A DNA stretch of 5,431 bases, taken from the NCBI GenBank assembly GCA_014360395.1, contig JACIXM010000255.1, forward strand, positions 1 to 5,431. The letters are read 5' to 3'. This document shows positions 1 to 5,431 of this stretch, piece after piece. Numbering within the stretch: the first letter of the stretch is position 1; each line of letters begins with the position of its first letter. Source of the stretch: Actinotalea sp. Lineage in GTDB: Bacteria > Actinomycetota > Actinomycetes > Actinomycetales > Cellulomonadaceae. Position numbers and translations under genes: made by a program. The notes under the pieces were generated by a model that had not been told where the DNA came from, searched no databases, and was given only the letters and a program-made list of their open reading frames with translations.

Positions 1-668
1 GGGTCCACCTGGACCCCGAGCTTCTCGTGCTGGCGCTGACGCACCGGTCCTTCGCGCACGAGGCCGGCGGCATCCCCACCAACGAGCGGCTGGAGTTCCT
101 CGGCGACACCGTGCTCGGCCTGGTGGTGACCGAGGCGCTGTACCGGCGCCACCCGGACCTGTCCGAGGGCGAGCTCGCGAAGATGCGGGCCGCGACGGTC
201 TCCCAGCGCTCCCTGGCCGCCATCGCGCGGGGCCTGGAGCTCGGCAGCTACCTCCTGCTGGGCAAGGGCGAGCTCGCCACCGGCGGGCGGGAGAAGGACT
301 CGATCCTGTCCGACACCCTCGAGGCGCTCTTCGGCGCCGTCTACCTCACGCACGGCCTGGAGGCGGCCCGTGGGGTCGTCGAGCGGCTCGTCGACCCGAC
401 TCTCGAGGTCGCCGCCGACCTCGGCGCGGGGCTGGACTGGAAGACCTCGCTGCAGGAGCTGGCGGCCCGCTTGGAGCTCGGCGCGCCGGAGTACGTCTGC
501 GAGAGCGAGGGCCCGGACCACGCGCGGCGCTTCACCGCGCGCATCGTGCTCGGCGGTGAGGTCCGGGGCACCGGGACCGGCACCGCGAAGAAGCTGGCCG
601 AGCAGGAGGCCGCCGCCGACGCCTACCGCGCGCTGCAGGTGCTCGCCGCGGCCGTCGACCCGTCCTGA
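1..668 (+). CDS. rnc: Ribonuclease III, 3' part (5' end outside the window)
   Basis: This enzyme cleaves double-stranded RNA during rRNA maturation and mRNA processing in the cytoplasm, acting as a Mg-dependent homodimer. The reading frame is open from base 3 and already reads as RNase III ([18 protein letters not shown]), so the GTG at 27 is internal and the true start lies upstream. About 221 residues are visible. The family signature NERLEFLGD is at visible residues 27-35; E28, E31 and D35 match E. coli E38, E41 and D45. The second acidic cluster, DTLEALFG, carries D104 and E107 (E. coli D114 and E117). A C-terminal double-stranded-RNA-binding domain spans about residues 145-211 and ends in the typical [13 protein letters not shown] helix. 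All catalytic residues in view are intact. The TGA at 666-668 is one base before the mutM start, so the two genes are probably cotranscribed and translationally coupled. The identification is secure; only the N-terminus is unknown. Confidence 0.96.
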   Translation, partial: VHLDPELLVLALTHRSFAHEAGGIPTNERLEFLGDTVLGLVVTEALYRRHPDLSEGELAKMRAATVSQRSLAAIARGLELGSYLLLGKGELATGGREKDSILSDTLEALFGAVYLTHGLEAARGVVERLVDPTLEVAADLGAGLDWKTSLQELAARLELGAPEYVCESEGPDHARRFTARIVLGGEVRGTGTGTAKKLAEQEAAADAYRALQVLAAAVDPS

Positions 669-669
669 C

Positions 670-1650
670 GTGCCTGAGCTGCCCGAGGTCGAGACGGTCC
701 GGGACGGCCTGGCCCGGCACGTCCTGGGCCGCCGTGTCGAGGCGGTCGAGGTGCGCCGCGACTCCGCCGTGCGTCGCCAGGCCGGCGCGGTGCCCGAGTT
801 CGCCGGTCGCCTGACCGGCCGCACCCTGTCCGCGGCGGTGCGTCGCGGCAAGTTCCTCTGGCTCCTCCTGGACGAGCCCGCCGTCGACGGGCCGATCGGC
901 GTGCCGGGCGAGGCGCTGCAGGCCCATCTGGGGATGAGCGGGCAGCTGCTCGTCCGCGGGACCGCGACGCCGCCGGTCGAGCACCCGCACCTGCGCGCCC
1001 GGCTCCACCTGGGCCCCACGGCCGACGCCGGCCCGGTGGTGCTGGACTTCGTCGACCAGCGGACGTTCGGGCACCTGACCGTCGTCGACCTCGTGCCGAC
1101 GGCCGACGGGGCGCCCGGCGGGTACGGCAGCGCGGTGGCCGCGGTCCCGGAACCGGTGGCGCACATCGCGCGGGACCTGCTGGATCCGGCGCTGGACCGC
1201 GCCGTCCTCGTCGCGCGGCTGCGCGCGCGGCGCACCGACCTCAAGCGCGCGCTGCTGGACCAGACGCTCGTCTCCGGCATCGGGAACATCTACGCCGACG
1301 AGGCGCTGTGGCGGGCCCGCCTGCACTACGCCCGGCCGACGGACTCCCTGTCGGGCGCAGGGGTCGGCGCCGTGCTCGACGCGGCCCGTGACGTCATGAC
1401 CGAGGCGCTGCGCGCGGGCGGGACGAGCTTCGACGCGCTCTACGTCAACGTCAACGGCTCCTCGGGCTACTTCGACCGCTCGCTGGCCGTCTACGGCCAG
1501 GAGGGGCGCCCGTGCGGCCGCTGCGGCGCCGTCGTCGTCCGTGAGCCCTTCATGAACCGGTCCTCGTTCCGGTGCCCGAGGTGCCAGCGACGGCCCCGTC
1601 GCTCGCCCGAACGGCGGACGACGGCGCACCCCGCGACGCGCCGTACCTGA
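670..1650 (+). CDS. mutM: Formamidopyrimidine-DNA glycosylase / AP lyase (Fpg, MutM)
   Basis: A base-excision-repair enzyme of 326 residues that removes oxidised purines such as 8-oxoguanine and nicks the abasic site. The GTG at 670 is chosen because it gives the obligatory N-terminus V-P-E-L-P-E-V-E: after removal of the initiator residue, P2 is the Schiff-base nucleophile and E3 the general acid. Other family residues are K61 (RRGKF), the HLGMSGQ loop with M89, the QRTFG loop with R131 and F133 (the void-filling triad M, R, F), the helix-two-turn-helix segment [10 protein letters not shown] with N206, and a C-terminal zinc finger with C282, C285, C302 and C305 and the DNA-contacting R297. 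The protein has about 20 residues after the last cysteine, rich in Arg, Pro and Thr, which E. coli MutM lacks. No clear Shine-Dalgarno precedes the start; coupling to rnc, whose stop is one base upstream, is the likely mode of initiation. Confidence 0.96.
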   Translation: MPELPEVETVRDGLARHVLGRRVEAVEVRRDSAVRRQAGAVPEFAGRLTGRTLSAAVRRGKFLWLLLDEPAVDGPIGVPGEALQAHLGMSGQLLVRGTATPPVEHPHLRARLHLGPTADAGPVVLDFVDQRTFGHLTVVDLVPTADGAPGGYGSAVAAVPEPVAHIARDLLDPALDRAVLVARLRARRTDLKRALLDQTLVSGIGNIYADEALWRARLHYARPTDSLSGAGVGAVLDAARDVMTEALRAGGTSFDALYVNVNGSSGYFDRSLAVYGQEGRPCGRCGAVVVREPFMNRSSFRCPRCQRRPRRSPERRTTAHPATRRT

Positions 1651-1699
1651 CCACGGGTGCCCTACCGGCCCTCCGCCTGCCTAGGATCGTGCCCGTGGT
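1650..1699. repeat. 8-bp inverted repeat around the response-regulator promoter and start
   Basis: ACCACGGG at 1650-1657 and CCCGTGGT at 1692-1699 are perfect reverse complements separated by 34 bp. The left arm begins on the last base of the mutM stop codon. The right arm covers the proposed GTG start of the response regulator, so the -10-like box lies between the arms. It could be a split operator, a long-loop stem that shields the start codon in read-through mRNA from mutM, or chance in GC-rich DNA. No function is shown by the sequence. Confidence 0.35.
1682..1687 (+). promoter_or_regulatory. -10-like box for a probable leaderless transcript
   Basis: TAGGAT matches the TATAAT consensus at 4 of 6 positions, including the important TA...T. 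Its end lies 7 bases before the GTG at 1695, so a transcript would start at or next to the start codon, a common leaderless layout in actinobacteria. There is no convincing -35 hexamer 16-19 bp upstream. The same bases contain AGGA (1683-1686) with an 8-nt gap to the GTG, so this could instead be a weak ribosome-binding site on a transcript running through from mutM. Either reading supports 1695 as the start. Confidence 0.5.
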
Positions 1700-2369
1700 A
1701 GCCAACGTCCCGCCCGCTCCCGGGCGTCCCGCTGACATCGCCGTGATGATCGTCGACGACCACGAGGTGGTCCGGCGCGGGATCGCGGAGGTGATCGACC
1801 GGGCCGACGGGATGACCGTCGTCGCCGAGGCCGGCACCGTCGCGGAGGGCGTGCGCCGCGCGACCCTCGTCCGGCCCCAGGTGATGCTCGTCGACCTGCA
1901 GCTGCCCGACGGCACGGGCATCGACATCCTCACCGCGGTCCGCAGCGCGCTGCCGGACACCCGCGCGGTCGTGCTGACGTCCTTCGACGACGACGACGCC
2001 CTCGCGGCGGCGCTCGAGGCCGGTGCCGCCGCCTACGTGCTCAAGACCGTGCGCGGCGCGGAGATCGCCGACGTCGTGCGGTCCGTCGCCGCCGGCCGGA
2101 CGCTGCTGGACGAGCGCACGGTCACCCGCCGCCGGGCCGGCCACGACGACCCGACCGCCGACCTGACGCCCAGCGAGCGCAAGGTGCTGGACCTCATCGG
2201 CGAGGGCATGTCGAACCGGGAGATCGCCGAGCGGCTCGGCGTCGCGGAGAAGACGGTGAAGAACCACATCACGTCGTTGCTGTCCAAGATGGGTCTGCAG
2301 CGCCGCACCCAGGCCGCGGCGTGGGTGGCCGGGCACAAGCGGAGCTCCTGGAAGCCCGACCACGACTGA
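1695..2369 (+). CDS. DosR/DevR-like response regulator (NarL/LuxR family)
   Basis: A cytoplasmic two-component transcription factor of 224 residues. The receiver domain spans about residues 15-132: acidic pair D21 and D22, phosphoacceptor D67 in LVDLQLPDG, switch T95 and conserved K117. The LuxR-type helix-turn-helix spans about 155-214, with LTPSERKVLDLIGEGMSNREIA followed by AEKTVKNHITSLLSKMGLQRRTQAA. The receiver start (IVDDHEVVRRG), the recognition helix (AEKTVKN), the RRTQAA segment and the terminal KRS motif all closely resemble M. tuberculosis DosR as I recall it, including its base-contacting Lys, Lys and Asn (here K186, K189, N190). The GTG at 1695 is preferred because it sits 7 bases after a -10-like box; the ATG at 1746 would cut the first beta strand, and starts near 1572 overlap mutM. 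Its probable partner kinase is the convergent downstream gene. Family assignment is strong; target genes are inferred only. Confidence 0.92.
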   Translation: MVANVPPAPGRPADIAVMIVDDHEVVRRGIAEVIDRADGMTVVAEAGTVAEGVRRATLVRPQVMLVDLQLPDGTGIDILTAVRSALPDTRAVVLTSFDDDDALAAALEAGAAAYVLKTVRGAEIADVVRSVAAGRTLLDERTVTRRRAGHDDPTADLTPSERKVLDLIGEGMSNREIAERLGVAEKTVKNHITSLLSKMGLQRRTQAAAWVAGHKRSSWKPDHD

Positions 2370-2377
2370 CGGCCGCG

Positions 2378-2405
2378 GGGCCGGGACTCCCTGCGACCCC
2401 GGTCC
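2378..2405. terminator. Possible bidirectional hairpin between convergent genes
   Basis: The 47-bp gap between the two converging stop codons holds an 8-bp stem: GGGCCGGG (2378-2385) pairs with CCCGGTCC (2398-2405) through one G-T wobble, with a 12-nt loop. There is no T-run on either side, and a competing 5-bp stem (CGGCC at 2370-2374 with GGCCG at 2379-2383) exists. The position is right for a shared terminator, but in DNA this GC-rich such stems also arise by chance. Confidence 0.35.
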
Positions 2406-2416
2406 GCCCTGCTCGC

Positions 2417-4114
2417 TCAGCGTCGACCGGGCAGCGGTGCCTGCCAGGTGAGCAGCGTCCCGCCGTCGGCGCCGGCGCCGAGGACGAAGGTGCCGCCGTG
2501 CCGACGTGATCGCGCCGCGAGGTTGTCGGTGCCCGAGCGGCGCTCGCGCTCCGGGGGCAGCCCGGAGCCGTCGTCCTGGACCTCCACGACGACGCGACCG
2601 GTGGGCGCCTCCCCGTGGAGCTCGACGCGCACGGCGACCGACGACGCGCGGGCGTGGCGCGCCGCGTTGGCCAGGCCCTCCCGGACCACCGCCACGACGT
2701 CGTCGGACAGGTCCTCGCCGACCCGCTCGTCCAGCGCGGCGGCGTCCCCCTCGAGGCTGTCGGGGGAGTCCAGGACGCGCCCGTCGACCGTGATGAGCAG
2801 CGACGGGGCGAAGCCCAGCCCGGTGCGGGCCAGCGACGCCTCCCGGCGCAGGCGCTCGGCCAGCGGGGCGGCGGCGTCGGGGTCCCGCAGCGCGTGCACG
2901 ATCGACCGGATCTGCTTCACCGTGGAGTCGACGTTGTCCAGGGCCTCCTCGACGATCCCGGCCAGCTCGCTGGGATCCACGCCGCGGGCGGCCCGGCGGC
3001 GCACGGTCTCCAGCTGCATGCCGGTGGCGAAGAGCTGCTGGATCGCCAGGTCGTGCAGGTCGCGCGCGATCCGCTCGCGCTCGTCCAGCAGTGCGGCGAC
3101 GTCCTGGGCGTGCCGGGCCTCCGCGAGCACCAGCGCGAGCGCCGCCTGGCCGGCGTACGCCTCGGCCGTCGTCAGGTCGGTCGGCTCGAACGGCGTGGAC
3201 CCCACCCGCCGCAGCAGCACGAGGACGCCGACGCCGCGGCCGTCCGCCTGCATCGGCGCGTACATCGCCGGCCCGAACTGCCGCAGGGCGTCCACCCGCA
3301 TCGCCCGCGACCGGGACAGCGAGTCGACGACGAGCCCGTTGCCGTCGCGCAGCACCGTGCGGGCTCGGCCGTCGGGCGGCATGACGGTGCCGACGAGCTC
3401 GTCGGCACCCACCCCGTCGACGATCTCCATCACCCAGCTGTCGTCGATGCCGGGCAGCACCAGCGCCGCGGTGTCCGCGCGGGCGACCACGCGCGAGGAG
3501 GCCGCGATCTCCGCGAGCACCTCCTCCTCCTCGGCGCCCGACAGCAGCATCGTGGTGATCTTCTGCCCCGCCTGCAGCCAGTGCTCGCGGTGCTCGGCGT
3601 CGGCGTACATCTGGGCGTTCTGGATGGCGACGGCGGCCGCGGCGCCGAGGGTGAGGACCACCTCGTCGTCTTCGTCGGTGAACCCGCCCTCCTTCTCGGA
3701 CAGGTACAGGTAGCCGTAGACCCGGTCCCGGACCCGGACCGCGGTGCCGAGGAACGAGCCCATGGGCGGGTGGTTCGCGGGGAAGCCGCGGAAGCTGGGG
3801 TGCTGCATGAGGTCGGCGAGGCGCAGGGTGCCGCGGGTCGGGATCGCCCCGAGGACGCCGACGGCGTGCGGGCCGCGACCGAGCATCGCGGCGAGCCGCT
3901 CGTCCATGCCGGTGTGGACGAAGGTGGTCGACCGGCCGCGACCGTCGAGCACGTTGATCGCGCCGTAGCGGGCACCGGTGAGGTCCGTGCTCGCCGCCAC
4001 GAAGCGTTGCAGCACGCTGGGCAGGTCGAGGCTCGAGGCGAGGTTGAGGGCGGCCTGGAGCAGCTCCGCCGCGGCGACGGAACCGGTGTGGCGCTGGGTC
4101 GACGGCGCCGTCAT
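2417..4114 (-). CDS. DosS/DosT-like GAF-GAF sensor histidine kinase, probable heme sensor
   Basis: A soluble kinase of 565 residues with no membrane segment. GAF domain 1 spans about 30-171 and contains GFPANHPPMGSFLG and YGYLYLSEK; GAF domain 2 spans about 195-335. The HisKA_3 dimerisation helix follows at 344-410, with phosphoacceptor H354 in RDLHDLAIQQLFA and the HDxxxQ phosphatase motif. The ATPase domain covers about 468-561: N box E479 and N483, G1 box DDGSG at 514-518, then SGTDNLAARSRRHGG. Domain order and motifs match mycobacterial DosS and DosT. H115 aligns with the proximal heme ligand of DosS (H149 as I recall) and Y137 with its distal Y171, while N54 replaces E87. The ATG at 4114 has a perfect AGGAGG four bases upstream. 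It lies 82 bp after cydC on the same strand and converges on the DosR-like gene. Heme binding and the O2, NO, CO or redox ligand are inferences; the kinase assignment is firm. Confidence 0.93.
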   Translation of the reverse strand: MTAPSTQRHTGSVAAAELLQAALNLASSLDLPSVLQRFVAASTDLTGARYGAINVLDGRGRSTTFVHTGMDERLAAMLGRGPHAVGVLGAIPTRGTLRLADLMQHPSFRGFPANHPPMGSFLGTAVRVRDRVYGYLYLSEKEGGFTDEDDEVVLTLGAAAAVAIQNAQMYADAEHREHWLQAGQKITTMLLSGAEEEEVLAEIAASSRVVARADTAALVLPGIDDSWVMEIVDGVGADELVGTVMPPDGRARTVLRDGNGLVVDSLSRSRAMRVDALRQFGPAMYAPMQADGRGVGVLVLLRRVGSTPFEPTDLTTAEAYAGQAALALVLAEARHAQDVAALLDERERIARDLHDLAIQQLFATGMQLETVRRRAARGVDPSELAGIVEEALDNVDSTVKQIRSIVHALRDPDAAAPLAERLRREASLARTGLGFAPSLLITVDGRVLDSPDSLEGDAAALDERVGEDLSDDVVAVVREGLANAARHARASSVAVRVELHGEAPTGRVVVEVQDDGSGLPPERERRSGTDNLAARSRRHGGTFVLGAGADGGTLLTWQAPLPGRR

Positions 4115-4118
4115 GGTG

Positions 4119-4124
4119 CCTCCT
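4119..4124 (-). promoter_or_regulatory. Strong Shine-Dalgarno of the sensor kinase gene
   Basis: The minus strand reads AGGAGG-CACC-ATG, a full consensus ribosome-binding site four nucleotides before the ATG at 4114. It fixes the kinase start against the long open frame that continues upstream and shows that the kinase has its own efficient translation initiation rather than depending on coupling to cydC. Confidence 0.85.
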
Positions 4125-4146
4125 GCTGCGTCGTGGCCGGCGTGAG

Positions 4147-4168
4147 CCGGGCCGTCCGGCCGGCCCGG
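4147..4168 (-). other. GC-only stem-loop in the cydC-kinase gap
   Basis: CCGGGCCG (4147-4154) and CGGCCCGG (4161-4168) form a perfect 8-bp stem of only G-C pairs around a 6-nt loop. On the minus-strand transcript it is the second of two adjacent hairpins after cydC and ends about 22 nt before the kinase Shine-Dalgarno. No U-run follows. It may be a partial terminator, an mRNA-stability element or an RNA-processing site. Confidence 0.5.
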
Positions 4169-4170
4169 GA

Positions 4171-4192
4171 CCCACGGCCACCGGTGCGTGGG
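4171..4192 (-). other. First stem-loop downstream of cydC
   Basis: CCCACG (4171-4176) and CGTGGG (4187-4192) form a 6-bp stem with a 10-nt loop that contains the self-complementary CACCGGTG on the minus strand. In the minus-strand RNA one extra G-U pair can close the base. It begins 4 nt after the cydC stop codon and is 2 nt from the next hairpin. The position suggests protection of the cydC mRNA end or attenuation of read-through; there is no U-tract. Confidence 0.45.
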
Positions 4193-4196
4193 CAGC

Positions 4197-5431
4197 TCAG
4201 CCCCCGACCGGGGCGACGGGACCCCGTGCACGCACGGTACCCCCCGCGGCTGCGCGGACGTCCGCCGTGCCCGGTGCGGTCCCGTCCAGCAGGTCGACCC
4301 GCCCGTCGGCACGCAGGCGCAGCACCGTCGTGCCCGCCTGGGTCGGGGCCGGACGGTGCGTGACGACGAGCACACCCCGCCCCGGCGCGAGCGTGCCGTC
4401 CAGGAGCCCGCGCAGCAGCGCCGCGGCGTCGTCGTCGTCGAGGTGCTCGGTCGGCTCGTCGAGCAGGAGCAGCGGGGCGCGGCTGAGCAGGGCGCGGGCG
4501 AGCAGGAGCCGTCGCCGCTGGCCCCCGGACACCCGCGCCGCGTCCCCGCCCAGCGGGGTGGCGAGGCCCTCGGGCAGCCCGGCGAGCCAGGCGCCGAGGC
4601 CGACGGTCGCGAGGGCGTCGCGCGCCTCGTCGTCGGTGACGTCGCCGCGGGCGACGCGCAGGTTCTCCAGCACGGACGTGTCGAAGACGTGGGCGTCCTC
4701 GGGCGTGTACGCCACGGTCCGCGCGGCGCGGTCCCGGGGGAGCGCGGACAGGTCCTGCCCGCCGACCCGGACGGTGCCGGCACCCGGTGGGAGCAGGCCG
4801 GCAAGGGTGAGCAGGAGCGTCGTCTTCCCGGCCCCGCTCGGTCCGACGACGACGACGCCGCGGCCCGGCGCGAGGTCCAGGTCCAGGTCGCGGACGACGG
4901 CCGGTGCACCGCCCCAGCCGCACGAGAGGCCGCGGGCCTGCAGCACGGTCCCGGCCGGTGCGTCGGTGTCGCCGGCAGCGGGCGGCGCCGGCGTGCCCTC
5001 CCGCGGTGCGGCGTCGTCGAGCAGCGCCATGATCCGCACGGCCGCCCGCCGGGAGCGCAGGACCTGCACCGCGGCGGCCGGCAGCACCGCGACCGCCTCG
5101 AACGCGGCCAGCGGCGTGAGCACGACGACGGCGAGCTCCACCGGGGCCAGGGTCCCGCCGACCGTCGCCGGGATGCCGAGCAGGAGCGCCGCGAGGACGA
5201 CCGCGCCCAGGGCGGCCGGCTGGAGAGCGGCGCCCACGGCCGCCGGCCCGGCGGCGTCGTCGGCAGCACGGGCGCGCCGGACCTCCGCCTCCTGCAAGGA
5301 GGCCACGAGGGGGTCCACCCGGCCCGCGACCTGCAGCTCCGGTGCCCCGTCCAGCAGCGTCATCACCGTCGCCGAGGCGTCCGCACGGGCCCGGGCGGAC
5401 CGCGCCTCGGCCGCGTCGGCGGCGCGCAGGG
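4197..5431 (-). CDS. cydC: CydC subunit of the CydDC thiol exporter, C-terminal part
   Basis: CydDC is a heterodimeric inner-membrane ABC transporter that exports cysteine and glutathione-type thiols and is required for assembly of cytochrome bd oxidase. The frame is open to the window edge; 410 C-terminal residues are visible. Two hydrophobic segments, at about 5154-5222 and 5058-5144, would be the last two of the six membrane helices. The nucleotide-binding domain follows: Walker A GPSGAGKTT (4818-4844), Q-loop region YTPEDAHVF, signature VSGGQRRR (SGGQ at 4518-4529), Walker B LLLLDEP (4452-4472) followed by TEHLD, and switch histidine VVTHRP (H at 4356-4358). The EDAHVF and DEPTEHLD wording favours CydC over CydD, which usually reads PQ-x-P-H/T-LF. 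The Q-loop glutamine is glutamate here. By analogy with other actinobacteria, cydA, cydB and cydD probably lie upstream, beyond the window. The kinase gene follows after 82 bp on the same strand. ABC half-transporter is certain; the CydC label is very likely. Confidence 0.88.
   Translation of the reverse strand, partial: LRAADAAEARSARARADASATVMTLLDGAPELQVAGRVDPLVASLQEAEVRRARAADDAAGPAAVGAALQPAALGAVVLAALLLGIPATVGGTLAPVELAVVVLTPLAAFEAVAVLPAAAVQVLRSRRAAVRIMALLDDAAPREGTPAPPAAGDTDAPAGTVLQARGLSCGWGGAPAVVRDLDLDLAPGRGVVVVGPSGAGKTTLLLTLAGLLPPGAGTVRVGGQDLSALPRDRAARTVAYTPEDAHVFDTSVLENLRVARGDVTDDEARDALATVGLGAWLAGLPEGLATPLGGDAARVSGGQRRRLLLARALLSRAPLLLLDEPTEHLDDDDAAALLRGLLDGTLAPGRGVLVVTHRPAPTQAGTTVLRLRADGRVDLLDGTAPGTADVRAAAGGTVRARGPVAPVGG

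Noticed and set aside
1..16. Inverted repeat GGGTCC-ACCT-GGACCC at the window start
   Set aside because: It lies inside conserved rnc codons (VHLDP), so the protein sequence explains it. No gene end or promoter is near in view.
27..29. GTG as the start of rnc
   Set aside because: The frame is open upstream to base 3 and the upstream residues belong to the conserved RNase III N-terminal region, so the gene begins before the window.
532..1629. Minus-strand open frame (365 codons) opposite mutM
   Set aside because: It is the antisense shadow of mutM, Arg- and Pro-rich, with no motif and no ribosome-binding site.
2383..2388. DosR half-site GGGACT between the convergent genes
   Set aside because: The matching AGTCCC half is absent at the required spacing, and the site is downstream of both genes, where an operator is unlikely.
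4167..4172. GGGACC as a DosR-like half-site upstream of the kinase
   Set aside because: There is no inverted partner, and the bases are part of the two GC-rich hairpins. No promoter-like box is visible in the 82-bp gap.
1662..4181. Long minus-strand open frame (839 codons) across the regulator and kinase genes
   Set aside because: It overlaps well-identified genes in other frames, is made almost entirely of Arg, Pro, Gly and Ala runs, and shows no family motif. This is typical of shadow frames in very GC-rich DNA.
2615..4363. Long plus-strand open frame (582 codons) antisense to the kinase and cydC
   Set aside because: Low-complexity composition of Arg, Gly, His and Val, no recognisable domain, and it lies opposite a kinase whose motifs are all intact.
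5311..5322. Near copy (11 of 12 bases) of the first 12 bases of the window, suggesting a direct repeat
   Set aside because: Both copies are in conserved coding sequence of unrelated genes, and the match is short for DNA of this composition. No mobile-element signs accompany it.
1..5431. tRNA or rRNA genes, CRISPR array, insertion sequences, phage or attachment sites
   Set aside because: I looked on both strands and saw no regularly spaced repeats, transposase motifs or tRNA-like cloverleaf. The window is almost fully covered by five ordinary coding genes.

Overview
The window is very GC-rich, with G or C at almost every third codon position, GTG starts and almost no intergenic DNA. Together with the rnc-mutM gene pair and the protein sequences, this points to a high-GC actinobacterium. 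A Cellulomonas-like member of the Micrococcales is my best guess; this is an inference from protein resemblance and was not checked by a search.

Layout. On the plus strand, positions 1-668 hold the 3' part of rnc (ribonuclease III). One base later comes mutM (formamidopyrimidine-DNA glycosylase, 670-1650). After a 44-bp gap with a possible promoter there is a NarL/LuxR-type response regulator that closely resembles mycobacterial DosR/DevR (1695-2369). The minus strand carries the rest. The 3' part of cydC (4197-5431, cut by the window edge) encodes a subunit of the thiol-exporting ABC transporter needed to assemble cytochrome bd. It is followed by a two-GAF-domain sensor histidine kinase of the DosS/DosT type (2417-4114). 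The response regulator and kinase genes converge, with only 47 bp between their stop codons. No stretch over 300 bases lacks a gene.

How the genes may work together. rnc and mutM are housekeeping genes (RNA processing and repair of oxidised DNA). The other three genes look like a respiration module. The cytosolic kinase keeps the histidine that binds heme iron in M. tuberculosis DosS (here H115), and the regulator keeps the DosR phosphoacceptor and DNA-contact residues. Because the kinase probably shares a transcript with cydC, the simplest hypothesis is an oxygen, NO, CO or redox sensor pair that controls the microaerobic cytochrome bd oxidase genes. That hypothesis is the main point of interest. 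The family assignments are well supported by the sequence; heme binding, the cognate pairing and the regulon are inferences.

Smaller signals are two GC-rich stem-loops in the cydC-kinase gap, an inverted repeat that brackets the regulator's -10 box and start codon, and a weak hairpin between the convergent stops.
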